A stretch of DNA of 9,854 bases from Clostridia bacterium (lineage in GTDB: Bacteria; Bacillota_A; Clostridia; Oscillospirales; CAG-272): positions 1 to 9,854 of the forward strand of contig JAFQOB010000198.1 in assembly GCA_017395725.1 (NCBI GenBank). The letters run 5' to 3'. Below the pieces are notes generated by a model. It was not told the DNA's origin. It worked only from the letters and a program-made list of their open reading frames with translations, and ran no database searches. Shown one piece after another: positions 1-6,199 of the stretch. Position 1 is the stretch's first letter. Every line of letters begins with the position of its first letter. Both the position numbers and the translations under genes were made by a program.

Positions 1-2289
1 AACGACCCGTTATTGATATTGGCAGGTGCGGGAAGCGGAAAGACAACCGTTTTAGTAAACAGAATTGCATATATAATCAAATTCGGTAATTCCTATTATT
101 CGGATATATTACCTATAGGCTTAGAAAGTGCCGACGTTGAACGGTTGGAGAATGCAAAGAATGCAGAAAAGGAAGAGATAGAAGGACTTTTAAGAGAATA
201 TGCCGTTGAGCCATGCGCACCTTGGGGAGTACTTGCGATTACTTTTACCAATAAGGCGGCAAAGGAGATAGCAGAGAGACTTGAAAGAGATTTAGATTAT
301 GCAGTTAACGATATTTGGACAGGCACTTTCCACTCTGTTTGTCTTAGAATGCTCAGAAAATTCGGAGACAGAATAGGACTTGGAAAGAGTAACCTTACAA
401 TATATGATACAGAGGATACGAAGAAGCTCCTTTCTTCTTGTATGAAAGAACTCAATATTGACGAAAAGTATTTGAATCCGAAGCTCGTCAGAAATGAGAT
501 AAGCAGAGCAAAGGACAAGCTTATTACGCCTGAAGCTTATGCAAGAGAGACAATAGACGAGAACGGTACTGCAAATTACAGACTTGTGAAGATTGCCAAC
601 GTTTATAGACTGTATCAGCAGAAGCTGACAGAGGCGAATGCTGTTGATTTTGACGATATAATTATGAAGACCGTTGAGCTTTTACAGAATGACGAAGAGG
701 CGAGAAAGTATTACCAGAGAAAGTTTAAGTACGTTTGTATAGACGAGTATCAGGATACGAACCACGCGCAGTTTGTATTGGCATCGTTACTTGCGGGCGG
801 ATACAATAATATTATGGCGGTAGGTGACGACGACCAGAGTATTTACAAATTCAGAGGCGCGACCATAGAGAACATTCTGAATTTTGACAGGACGTTTGAA
901 AACGTATCTGTTATAAAGCTTGAGCAAAACTATAGGTCAACGAAGTATATACTTGATGCGGCAAACTCTGTTATAAGAAATAATGTAGGCAGAAAGGGTA
1001 AGGAGCTTTGGACTGAAAAACAGGGCGGAGAGCAGATAACTTTACGCCGTTGTGATAATCAGGTTGATGAAGCAAAGTATATAATAAATAAGATAGTTGA
1101 ATTGGTTATCAAGGAAAAGAGAAAGTATTCCGATTTTGCAATACTGTGCAGAATGAACGTTCAGTCGAGTACGATTGAAAACGTGTTTGTGAAGAGTGGA
1201 ATACCTTTCCGTATGCTCTGCGGTCAGAGATTTTATGAGCGTAAGGAAGTAAAGGATATTCTTTCTTATCTTTGCTTGATAAACAATCCCGAGGATAATT
1301 TAAGACTCAGAAGAATAGTAAACGAACCAAAACGTAAGCTTGGCGACACGACGATGAACGCAGTTGAAAAGATAGGGGCGGCAGAAGGCTGTAGTATGTT
1401 TACGGTTATGAAAAACTGTAAGAATTACAGGGCTTTGTCTCAGGCAAGTACAAAACTAACCGATTTCGTTTTGCTTATAGAGCATCTTAGAACTTTATCT
1501 GAAACAGTATCATTAAATGAACTAGTGGAAAAGACCATAATGCTTTCAGGATATGAAAGTATGCTTATATCTGCGGGGGAAGAAGAGAAGGACAGACTTG
1601 AAAACGTGCTTCAGATGATTTCGAACGCAGAGGAGTATATGGAGAATAACCCCGAGGGTACTCTTGCATCATATCTTGAAGAGGTATCGTTGGTAGCAGA
1701 TGTAGATAATTACGATAGGGATGCAGAAGCCGTAACTATTATGACAGTACATAGCGCCAAGGGACTTGAATTTCCCGTAGTGTTTATTCCGGGACTTGAA
1801 GAGGGAATATTCCCCGGCGGACAGAATGTTCTTGATGAAGAGGTTGAGGAAGAAAGAAGGCTTTGTTACGTTGCGATAACGAGAGCAAAAGAGGCTCTTG
1901 TTTGCACATACGTAAGAGAGCGAATGGTATTCGGTCAGACACAATATAACAGAATGTCACGCTTCCTTGAAGAGATACCGGACGAGTATATAAACAGAGA
2001 GCTTTCCGAAATGGAAAGGGCGGCAAATGAACAGAGAAGCAGCTTCAGGCCGAGAAAACCTATAGAGATATCGAAAGAGCTTACAAGCAAACCTAAGGAA
2101 GTACGCAAAGCAACAGCGGCGCCAGTAAGCAGTTTTTCTACAGGAGACAGAGTAAGACATATAACTTTTGGAGAAGGAACATTGCTTTCTGCGAAGCCGA
2201 TGGGAGCAGATATATTATATGAGATAGCGTTTGACAATGCCGGAACGAAGAAGCTTATGGCAACATACGCGAAACTGAAGAAAATTTAA
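1..2289 (+). CDS. pcrA: PcrA/UvrD-type ATP-dependent 3'-5' DNA helicase (5' end outside window)
   Basis: Superfamily 1A DNA helicase of the UvrD/PcrA/Rep group, which unwinds DNA in nucleotide excision repair, removes proteins from DNA and clears replication-transcription conflicts. All SF1 motifs are visible in the 762 residues in the window: Walker A AGAGSGKT (about 8-15), Ia ITFTNKAA (80-87), Ib TFHS (109-112), Walker B DEYQDTN (248-254), III GDDDQSIYKFRGA (275-287), IV LEQNYRST (307-314), V TVHSAKGLEF (about 582-591) and VI RRLCYVAITRAKEAL (about 620-634). The last 50 residues (GDRVRHITFGEG..., from about 714) match the PcrA C-terminal Tudor-like domain that contacts RNA polymerase, favouring PcrA over Rep. 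The frame is open to base 1 (N-D-P-L before the Walker A strand), so the TTG at 13 is not the start. Roughly 20-30 residues with the Q motif should lie upstream. About 40 extra residues sit between motifs I and Ia (28-72). Glutamine is almost always CAG. Confidence 0.95.
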   Translation, partial: NDPLLILAGAGSGKTTVLVNRIAYIIKFGNSYYSDILPIGLESADVERLENAKNAEKEEIEGLLREYAVEPCAPWGVLAITFTNKAAKEIAERLERDLDYAVNDIWTGTFHSVCLRMLRKFGDRIGLGKSNLTIYDTEDTKKLLSSCMKELNIDEKYLNPKLVRNEISRAKDKLITPEAYARETIDENGTANYRLVKIANVYRLYQQKLTEANAVDFDDIIMKTVELLQNDEEARKYYQRKFKYVCIDEYQDTNHAQFVLASLLAGGYNNIMAVGDDDQSIYKFRGATIENILNFDRTFENVSVIKLEQNYRSTKYILDAANSVIRNNVGRKGKELWTEKQGGEQITLRRCDNQVDEAKYIINKIVELVIKEKRKYSDFAILCRMNVQSSTIENVFVKSGIPFRMLCGQRFYERKEVKDILSYLCLINNPEDNLRLRRIVNEPKRKLGDTTMNAVEKIGAAEGCSMFTVMKNCKNYRALSQASTKLTDFVLLIEHLRTLSETVSLNELVEKTIMLSGYESMLISAGEEEKDRLENVLQMISNAEEYMENNPEGTLASYLEEVSLVADVDNYDRDAEAVTIMTVHSAKGLEFPVVFIPGLEEGIFPGGQNVLDEEVEEERRLCYVAITRAKEALVCTYVRERMVFGQTQYNRMSRFLEEIPDEYINRELSEMERAANEQRSSFRPRKPIEISKELTSKPKEVRKATAAPVSSFSTGDRVRHITFGEGTLLSAKPMGADILYEIAFDNAGTKKLMATYAKLKKI

Positions 2290-2394
2290 TTATTCATTTT
2301 ATAAGACATTATATTCTTGTGCGATTTCCGGGTGGGATAACATATAAATAATGGATATTGCCAAGCTCTCTTGCTGTAGGGGGACCCTAAAAGT

Positions 2395-2611
2395 ACGAAC
2401 AATAAAAATAGCAGAGATTAACACAGGCTCCCTTGTGTAAAGGGAGCTCCGCCGAAGGCGGTGAGGGATTGTGCGAAGAAGTAAATAAAAACAGAAACAA
2501 CCCCTCCGGCATTTTCTTACGAAAATGCCACCTCCCGCTTACACAGGGGAGGCTGTATAAGTCAGTGCAAGATATATAAGATTGTACAAACTTAATACAC
2601 GAACAATAAAA
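2395..2611. repeat. 13-bp direct repeat flanking the palindromic element
   Basis: ACGAACAATAAAA occurs at 2395-2407 and again at 2599-2611, 204 bases apart, bracketing the palindromic element at 2423-2556. After each copy a similar stretch follows (ATTAACACAGGCT near 2417 and ATTAAACACAGAGGCT near 2619). The similarity therefore extends beyond 13 bases and looks like a small local duplication or an element-associated flank. The remainder of 2290-2394 shows nothing I can name apart from a weak TAGGG/CCCTA hairpin at 2377-2389. Confidence 0.5.
2423..2556. repeat. Palindromic MITE-like intergenic element
   Basis: The ends form an imperfect inverted repeat of about 24 bases: ACAGGCTCCCTTGTGTAAA at 2423-2441 against the reverse complement of the segment ending at 2556. 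Two small hairpins lie inside: CCGCC-GAA-GGCGG (2449-2461) and GGCATTTTC-TTAC-GAAAATGCC (2508-2529). From memory, this layout (GTGTAA-bearing arms around a CCGCCGAAGGCGG core) matches a family of short repeats scattered between genes in gut Clostridia, but I cannot count copies here. It encodes nothing convincing. Confidence 0.7.
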
Positions 2612-2630
2612 CATAATAATTAAACACAGA

Positions 2631-2660
2631 GGCTGAGCCATCAACTCAGCCCATTTTTAT
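2631..2660 (+). terminator. Rho-independent terminator
   Basis: Perfect 7-bp stem GGCTGAG (2631-2637) / CTCAGCC (2645-2651) with loop CCATCAA, followed by CATTTTTATTTAT. It lies just before the promoter of the B12 unit and would isolate that unit from transcription coming from the helicase side. Confidence 0.7.
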
Positions 2661-2693
2661 TTATATTTACTTTAAGAAGAGTGTTTTTTGGTA

Positions 2694-2722
2694 TTGACAA
2701 AAAAATGTCATAGGTGTATTAT
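2694..2722 (+). promoter_or_regulatory. Promoter of the cobalamin-riboswitch operon
   Basis: Consensus -35 TTGACA at 2694-2699, 17-base spacer, -10 TATTAT at 2717-2722. Transcription would start near 2729, immediately before the riboswitch core. Confidence 0.75.
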
Positions 2723-2727
2723 AACTG

Positions 2728-2899
2728 TGTGCTTGTTCGGGGAAGTAGGTGAAAGTCCTACACGAGCCCGTCGCCGTATTATGCGAAAAGAAATATTTTT
2801 CTTATCCGAAGCCGCTTTTTCGGAGAAAGTGTCATTGGGCAATATGCTTGAGAAGACAGAAAAATATGCATAGAAGTCGGTATATCCGAAGGAGGCATA
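2728..2899 (+). promoter_or_regulatory. Cobalamin (vitamin B12) riboswitch
   Basis: The conserved core of cobalamin riboswitches is readable: GGGGAAGTAGGTGAAAGTCC (2739-2758), then CACGAGCCCGTCGCCGTA (2761-2778), compared with the family consensus GGTGAAA..TCC....CACGG.CCCGCCGCTGTA. A peripheral arm with a TCCGAA/TTCGGA stem follows around 2804-2823. The 3' side GAAGTCGGTATATCCGAAGGAGGC (from 2873) fits the closing B12-box segment. It precedes a transcobalamin-domain lipoprotein and an ECF S component, which is the expected type of target. Members of this family bind cobalamin and lower expression when it is abundant. The exact 5' and 3' limits are approximate. Confidence 0.85.
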
Positions 2900-2902
2900 A
2901 AT

Positions 2903-2945
2903 CATTTCATAAAAATACTCCGCGAGGGCCGGAGAAAATGAAATG
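2903..2945 (+). promoter_or_regulatory. Candidate expression-platform hairpin of the B12 riboswitch
   Basis: CATTTCAT (2903-2910) pairs perfectly with ATGAAATG (2938-2945), enclosing a second stem CTCCG (2918-2922) / CGGAG (2930-2934). No T-run follows directly, so it is not a classical intrinsic terminator. It stops 22 bases before the AAAGGAG ribosome binding site (2968-2974). It may be an alternative structure that signals ligand state to the mRNA; this is inference from position and pairing only. Confidence 0.45.
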
Positions 2946-2983
2946 TAAAGGACAAATTAATATTTTTAAAGGAGAAAAGGCAA

Positions 2984-3508
2984 ATGACAACAAAACAGTT
3001 AAAAAAAGTGTTGTCTGTAATCCTTTGCACAGTGCTTATAGCGGCTACAGCACTTATGACAATCGGTTGCAGCAACGTTGAGGGCGGAAACGAAGAGACG
3101 AAAGCCGAAGTAAACGAGAAGCCGGAGGTTGAAGACAACGAGGGCGGAGAGACGTCAAATGCAGGTGAAAGTCCTGCGGAATCAAACGTTGAGGTGGGAG
3201 CGAAAGTTCTCGGAGAAGGTAAAAATATGTTTGATTTTAACGTTGTTGATAAGGACGGAAAAGTAACGCAGTTTGTTATTCATACCGACAAAGAGATTGT
3301 AGGCGAAGCATTGATTGAACTTGGGCTTATAGAGGGTGATGCAGGTCCTTACGGTTTGTATGTAAAAAAGGTGAACGGAATTGTAGCCGATTATGACAAG
3401 GATAAGACTTATTGGGGATTTTACGTTGACGGAGAATATGCAATGTCCGGTGTTGATATGACGAAAATCGAGAGTGGAAAGACGTATTCCTTTAAGGTTT
3501 CCAAGTAA
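2984..3508 (+). CDS. DUF4430 (transcobalamin-like) lipoprotein, probable corrinoid-capture protein
   Basis: A 174-residue secreted lipoprotein. Residues 1-28 form a lipoprotein signal peptide (KK then a hydrophobic stretch) ending TIGC, with Cys29 as the likely lipidated residue. Residues 30-75 are an acidic Glu/Asn/Gly-rich linker that would hold the domain off the membrane. Residues about 78-174 match DUF4430, the fold of the transcobalamin/intrinsic-factor C-terminal domain: VGEALIELGLI, YGLYVKKVNGIVADY, YWGFYVDGEYA, GVDMTKIESGKTYSF. Start ATG 2984 has AAAGGAG at 2968-2974. The gene is first in an operon behind a cobalamin riboswitch, and its stop overlaps the next start (TAATG at 3506-3510). 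The seen features are the lipobox, the domain and the riboswitch. Binding of B12 or another corrinoid at the cell surface, handed to the following membrane protein, is inference. DUF4430 proteins can bind other ligands, but the riboswitch makes a corrinoid the best guess. Confidence 0.85.
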   Translation: MTTKQLKKVLSVILCTVLIAATALMTIGCSNVEGGNEETKAEVNEKPEVEDNEGGETSNAGESPAESNVEVGAKVLGEGKNMFDFNVVDKDGKVTQFVIHTDKEIVGEALIELGLIEGDAGPYGLYVKKVNGIVADYDKDKTYWGFYVDGEYAMSGVDMTKIESGKTYSFKVSK

Positions 3509-4020
3509 TGAAGCTAAACATTAAAGAGATAGCTATATTTGGTATGCTTGGCGGTTTGATGTTTGCATCAAAACTTGCTATGGAAGTATTTCCGAATATA
3601 CACTTGATTGGTGTGTTTATAGTAGCTATTACCGTTGTATATAGGGTTAAGGCGTTGTATCCTATTTACATATTCGTATTTGTGTTTGGATTGTTTTACG
3701 GATTTAATATATGGTGGCTGCCGTATTTATATATATGGACTGTTCTTTGGGGCATCGTAATGCTTTTGCCAAAGAATATGCCGCCGAAAGTAGCGCCGAT
3801 TGTATACATGATTGTATGCGGACTTCACGGTTTTTTGTACGGGACTCTGTATGCACCGGCACAGGCGATTATGTTTGGCTTTACTTTTAAGCAAACTGTA
3901 GCTTGGATAATAGCGGGAATACCCTTTGACGCTATACACGGAGTAAGCAATTTGATATGCGGTATGCTTATCGTTCCGCTGATTAAAGCGATGCGACTTG
4001 CCGACCGATATACACGTTGA
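3508..4020 (+). CDS. ECF transporter S component, CbrT-like, probable cobalamin uptake
   Basis: A 170-residue, strongly hydrophobic membrane protein with about five to six helices and short loops, the size and build of an energy-coupling factor (ECF) substrate-binding S component. The N-terminus IAIFGMLGGLMFASKLAM is typical of S-component helix 1, whose small residues contact the shared EcfT subunit. The ATG overlaps the stop codon of the DUF4430 gene by one base and no strong ribosome binding site is visible, so translation is probably coupled. Family knowledge: S components bind one vitamin and use a shared EcfA/A'/T module encoded elsewhere; CbrT is the B12-specific one. The cobalamin riboswitch and lipoprotein partner suggest B12 or a precursor as substrate. 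No ATPase or EcfT gene lies in the window. Specificity is inferred from context, not from binding residues. Confidence 0.8.
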   Translation: MKLNIKEIAIFGMLGGLMFASKLAMEVFPNIHLIGVFIVAITVVYRVKALYPIYIFVFVFGLFYGFNIWWLPYLYIWTVLWGIVMLLPKNMPPKVAPIVYMIVCGLHGFLYGTLYAPAQAIMFGFTFKQTVAWIIAGIPFDAIHGVSNLICGMLIVPLIKAMRLADRYTR

Positions 4021-4035
4021 CAAATGATGTTAAAG

Positions 4036-4072
4036 TATGCTCATAGAATTTTCCTATGAGCATATTTTATTT
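4036..4072 (+). terminator. Rho-independent terminator of the B12 uptake operon
   Basis: Perfect 11-bp stem TATGCTCATAG (4036-4046) / CTATGAGCATA (4054-4064), loop AATTTTC, tail TTTTATTT. It begins 15 bases after the S-component stop codon. Confidence 0.9.
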
Positions 4073-4093
4073 CAAATGATATGCAGTTATAAA

Positions 4094-4185
4094 GACCTTC
4101 TCCGGTGGGAGAAGGTGGCTCGGCGATGCATAAATAGAAAATGAAGATTTTGCATTGTCGCCGAGACGGATGAGGTCGTTTTTTT
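4094..4185. repeat. Palindromic intergenic element ending in a T-run
   Basis: Outer pair GACCT (4094-4098) / AGGTC (4173-4177). Inside are a hairpin CCTTCTCC-GGTG-GGAGAAGG (4096-4115) and a longer stem CTCGGCGATGCA (4119-4130) / TGCATTGTCGCCGAG (4151-4165) with a 3-base bulge. The sequence CGTTTTTTT (4178-4186) follows, so on the plus strand it could also act as a terminator. The arms CCTTCTCC...GGAGAAGGTGG and GACGGATGAGG are, from memory, hallmarks of a repeat common between genes in gut Clostridia. Copy number cannot be judged here. Confidence 0.65.
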
Positions 4186-4202
4186 AAGATTAAAAAAAAC
4201 TA

Positions 4203-4231
4203 TTGACAAGAGATGAAAAGAGTGATATAAT
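4203..4231 (+). promoter_or_regulatory. Consensus promoter of the T-box/trpB unit
   Basis: TTGACA (4203-4208), exactly 17 bases, TATAAT (4226-4231): a perfect match to the housekeeping sigma consensus at both boxes. The transcript would start near 4238. Such a strong promoter fits a gene controlled by attenuation rather than at initiation. Confidence 0.9.
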
Positions 4232-4239
4232 CCATACAT

Positions 4240-4545
4240 AAATATAAATAAACCGTTGATTCGGAGATAAAAATGTTTATGCTTCCACAGAGAGTCGGGG
4301 ATGGCTGAGAGCCCGATGAAAAACAGAGCATTAAATGGACCGAGGAGGGTGCAGTCAAAGGTGATTACTTGAATTGCCGAGTATTCTGCGACGGATTAGA
4401 GACTCCCGTAAGAAGTCTAAGATATGTTTGTATCTTGCAAAGGTGTGCGGTAAATATACCGTGAAACAAGGTGGCAACGCGGATAAAAAAGTTTATTCGT
4501 CCTTGACAGAAAAGAAGAATTTCTGTCGGGGATTTTTTGTTTTTA
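4240..4545 (+). promoter_or_regulatory. T-box leader, tryptophan-specific (tRNA-Trp sensing)
   Basis: A T-box riboswitch reads the charging state of a tRNA and lets transcription continue when that tRNA is uncharged. Stem I starts around AGAGAGTCGGGGATGGCTGA (4291-4310). The probable specifier is TGG at 4336-4338, in TTAAATGGACCGAGG, which is the Trp codon. Stem III is GCGGTA-AATA-TACCGT around 4447-4462. The T-box sequence AAGGTGGCAACGCGG is at 4468-4482, close to the canonical AA.GGTGG.ACCGCGG. The leader ends in an intrinsic terminator. The next gene is trpB, in agreement with a Trp specifier. The specifier assignment comes from position and gene context; other codons in Stem I were not excluded by folding. 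Confidence 0.9.
4501..4545 (+). terminator. T-box attenuator terminator
   Basis: CCTTGACAGAAA (4501-4512) pairs with TTTCTGTCGGGG (4520-4531), including G-T pairs, followed by ATTTTTTGTTTTT. The 5' arm directly follows the antiterminator region, as needed for mutually exclusive folding. Confidence 0.9.
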
Positions 4546-4568
4546 ACAGAGATGGAGGAAAAACTGTA

Positions 4569-4607
4569 ATGATACTTATGACAAGACGATGGCGAGGCGT
4601 AAAGTAA
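4569..4607 (+). CDS. Possible 12-residue leader peptide with one Trp codon
   Basis: ATG at 4569 is preceded by GGAGGA (4554-4559) at 9-base spacing, a ribosome binding site as good as that of trpB. The frame reads MILMTRRWRGVK and stops at TAA 4605-4607, 56 bases before the trpB start. It lies after the T-box terminator, so it is transcribed only on readthrough. It contains one Trp codon next to an Arg-rich run. In Bacillus subtilis the rtpA (anti-TRAP) operon also combines a Trp T-box with a short Trp-containing leader peptide, so a second, translational Trp sensor is conceivable. No clear structure masking the trpB ribosome binding site was found. It could equally be a chance short frame. 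Confidence 0.4.
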   Translation: MILMTRRWRGVK

Positions 4608-4663
4608 ACCGCGTAACAATTAATAAATAAAAACAACTTATATAAATTTTGGAGGAAAGAATT

Positions 4664-5884
4664 ATGGTATTTAACGGTGTTGATTTTGATACTTATTTTA
4701 ACAATTATCCCGATGAGAACGGTTATTTTGGAAAATACGGCGGAGTATATATTGATGACAAATTAAAGGCGGCAATGGCTGAAATAACAGAGGCATATTA
4801 CAGCATTTGTCAGTCGAGAAAATTTATTGCAGAGCTTAGAAGAATCAGAAAGGAATTTCAGGGCAGACCTACTCCTGTAACCCATCTTGAAAGACTTTCC
4901 GATGCACTTGGCGGCAAGGTTCAGCTTTATGCAAAGCGTGAGGACTTGAACCATTCAGGTGCTCATAAGCTCAATCACTGTATGGGTGAAGCATTACTTG
5001 CAAAATATATGGGCAAGAAAAAAGTAATTGCAGAGACAGGTGCCGGACAGCACGGTGTTGCACTTGCGACTGCGGCTGCATATTTTGGACTTGAATGTGA
5101 TATTTATATGGGTACTGTTGATATTAAGAAACAGGCGCCCAACGTAGCAAGAATGAAGATACTCGGTGCAAACGTTGTTGAGGTAACTCACGGATTACAG
5201 ACGTTAAAAGAAGCAGTTGATGCTGCTTTTGATGCATACAGCAAGGAGTATAATGACTCCATTTATTGCATTGGCTCGGTTTTGGGCCCCCATCCTTTTC
5301 CGATGATGGTTCGTGACTTCCAGAGTGTTGTAGGAATCGAAGCAAGGGACCAGTTTGTAGAGATGACAGGACATTTGCCCAGTTCAATTGTTGCCTGTGT
5401 CGGCGGCGGAAGTAACGCGGCAGGACTTTTTGCAGGCTTCTTAAACGATCCCGTTGATATATACGGTGTAGAACCCCTTGGAAGAGGTCCAAAGCTCGGT
5501 GACCACGCGGCAAGCTTAAAATACGGAACAGAGGGAATTATGCATGGCTTTAACAGCATAATGCTTAAAGACGAAAACGGCGAACCTGCTCCTGTGTATT
5601 CAGTTGCAAGTGGACTTGATTATCCTTCATCCGGCCCCGAACACGCATTTTTACATGACCTTGGCAGAGTAATATATGACGTTGTTGATGACGAAGAGAC
5701 AATAGATGCATTCTTTACGCTTTCGAGACTTGAGGGTATTATTCCCGCAATTGAGAGCGCACACGCTGTTGCATACGGTATGAAACTTGCAAAGAAGATG
5801 GACAAGGGCTCAATTCTCATTAACCTTTCAGGTCGTGGCGACAAGGATATGGATTACGTTATAGAAAACTACGGTATCAGATAA
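4664..5884 (+). CDS. trpB: Tryptophan synthase beta chain (stand-alone TrpB)
   Basis: PLP enzyme that condenses indole with L-serine to give L-tryptophan. The start is ATG 4664 with GGAGGA at 4651-4656; the in-frame TTG at 4649 overlaps that site and is not the start. The 406-residue product has normal TrpB length. Visible: GRPTPV (about 67-72), PLP-lysine K102 in [10 protein letters not shown], catalytic Glu124 in [15 protein letters not shown] (about 208-213), phosphate-binding GGGSNA (247-252), D319 in [11 protein letters not shown], and S389 in LSGRGDKD near the PLP ring nitrogen. Spacing between these residues is like that of the classical enzyme, so it should be active and resembles the TrpB1 type. 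No trpA or other trp gene is adjacent: upstream is the T-box, downstream a repeat element. This context suggests an orphan TrpB used for indole salvage or a trp pathway split across the genome. Regulation is by tRNA-Trp via the T-box. Confidence 0.95.
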   Translation: MVFNGVDFDTYFNNYPDENGYFGKYGGVYIDDKLKAAMAEITEAYYSICQSRKFIAELRRIRKEFQGRPTPVTHLERLSDALGGKVQLYAKREDLNHSGAHKLNHCMGEALLAKYMGKKKVIAETGAGQHGVALATAAAYFGLECDIYMGTVDIKKQAPNVARMKILGANVVEVTHGLQTLKEAVDAAFDAYSKEYNDSIYCIGSVLGPHPFPMMVRDFQSVVGIEARDQFVEMTGHLPSSIVACVGGGSNAAGLFAGFLNDPVDIYGVEPLGRGPKLGDHAASLKYGTEGIMHGFNSIMLKDENGEPAPVYSVASGLDYPSSGPEHAFLHDLGRVIYDVVDDEETIDAFFTLSRLEGIIPAIESAHAVAYGMKLAKKMDKGSILINLSGRGDKDMDYVIENYGIR

Positions 5885-5935
5885 ATAAAAAAACTCCTCG
5901 CAACGGCGACCTGCGATAAAGCAGGTCGACCGAAC

Positions 5936-6105
5936 GATGTTTGCCCTTACGGGCAAGTGATGAAGCCTTCGGCAATGATGTTTACTGCGTAAGTGATGTT
6001 ACGCCTAACGGCGTAATGGGCAAACATCACATCATTTTGCGCCGACAGCGCAATACATCACTGTGCGTAAGCACAACATCATTATGAGCGAAGCGAATAA
6101 CATCG
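5936..6105. repeat. Array of short hairpins with conserved GATGTT / AACATC linkers
   Basis: Successive stems differ in sequence but share linkers: TTGCCC-TTAC-GGGCAA (5941-5956), GCC-TTC-GGC (5965-5973), TTACGCC-TAAC-GGCGTAA (5999-6016), TTGCGC-CGACA-GCGCAA (6037-6053), TGTGC-GTAA-GCACA (6062-6075) and a weaker one near 6085-6095. The linkers read GTGATG/ATGATGTT up to about 6000, then switch to ACATCA/CATCATT after 6018, so the orientation inverts in the middle. GATGTTTGCCC (5936-5946) also pairs perfectly over 11 bases with GGGCAAACATC (6018-6028), giving an alternative large fold. Confidence 0.75.
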
Positions 6106-6187
6106 TTTCTTTACCACCCGAAAGTAAAATAAAGTATAACACACTATACCTTGCAGGCAAGATAGTGTGCAAAAAGGACGAGGTTTT

Positions 6188-6199
6188 CTCGTCCTTTTT
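6188..6199. terminator. Bidirectional terminator inside the hairpin element
   Basis: CTCGTCCTTTTT here is the right arm of a perfect 12-bp stem whose left arm AAAAAGGACGAG lies at 6171-6182, with loop GTTTT between. The built-in A-run and T-run allow termination in both directions. For trpB transcripts it lies about 290 bases past the stop codon. Confidence 0.6.

Noticed and set aside
13..15. TTG as start of the helicase
   Set aside because: The frame is open to base 1 and the codons before it (N-D-P-L) continue the usual strand leading into Walker A. The N-terminal Q motif must be upstream.
2688..3081. Plus-strand frames of 61 and 110 residues over the riboswitch and lipoprotein start
   Set aside because: They overlap the cobalamin riboswitch core and the real lipoprotein gene and have no ribosome binding site or family features.
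4291..4345. CTGAGA motif and GG-rich context resembling a TPP (THI) riboswitch
   Set aside because: The rest of the thiamine element (ACCTGATCTGG and the closing GGGAA) is absent, while a T-box sequence, stem III, terminator and trpB follow. The CTGAGA is part of T-box Stem I.
4374..4607. 77-residue plus-strand frame across the T-box
   Set aside because: It runs through conserved T-box and terminator bases with no ribosome binding site at its start. Only its last 12 codons, from ATG 4569, have an independent case.
4649..4663. Upstream TTG start for trpB
   Set aside because: TTG 4649-4651 overlaps the GGAGGA ribosome binding site (4651-4656) that serves the ATG at 4664, and the additional residues MEERI are encoded by that site.
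5936..6105. CRISPR-like array
   Set aside because: Linkers are only 6-9 bases and vary, the segments between them are palindromic, orientation flips within the array, and no cas gene is near.
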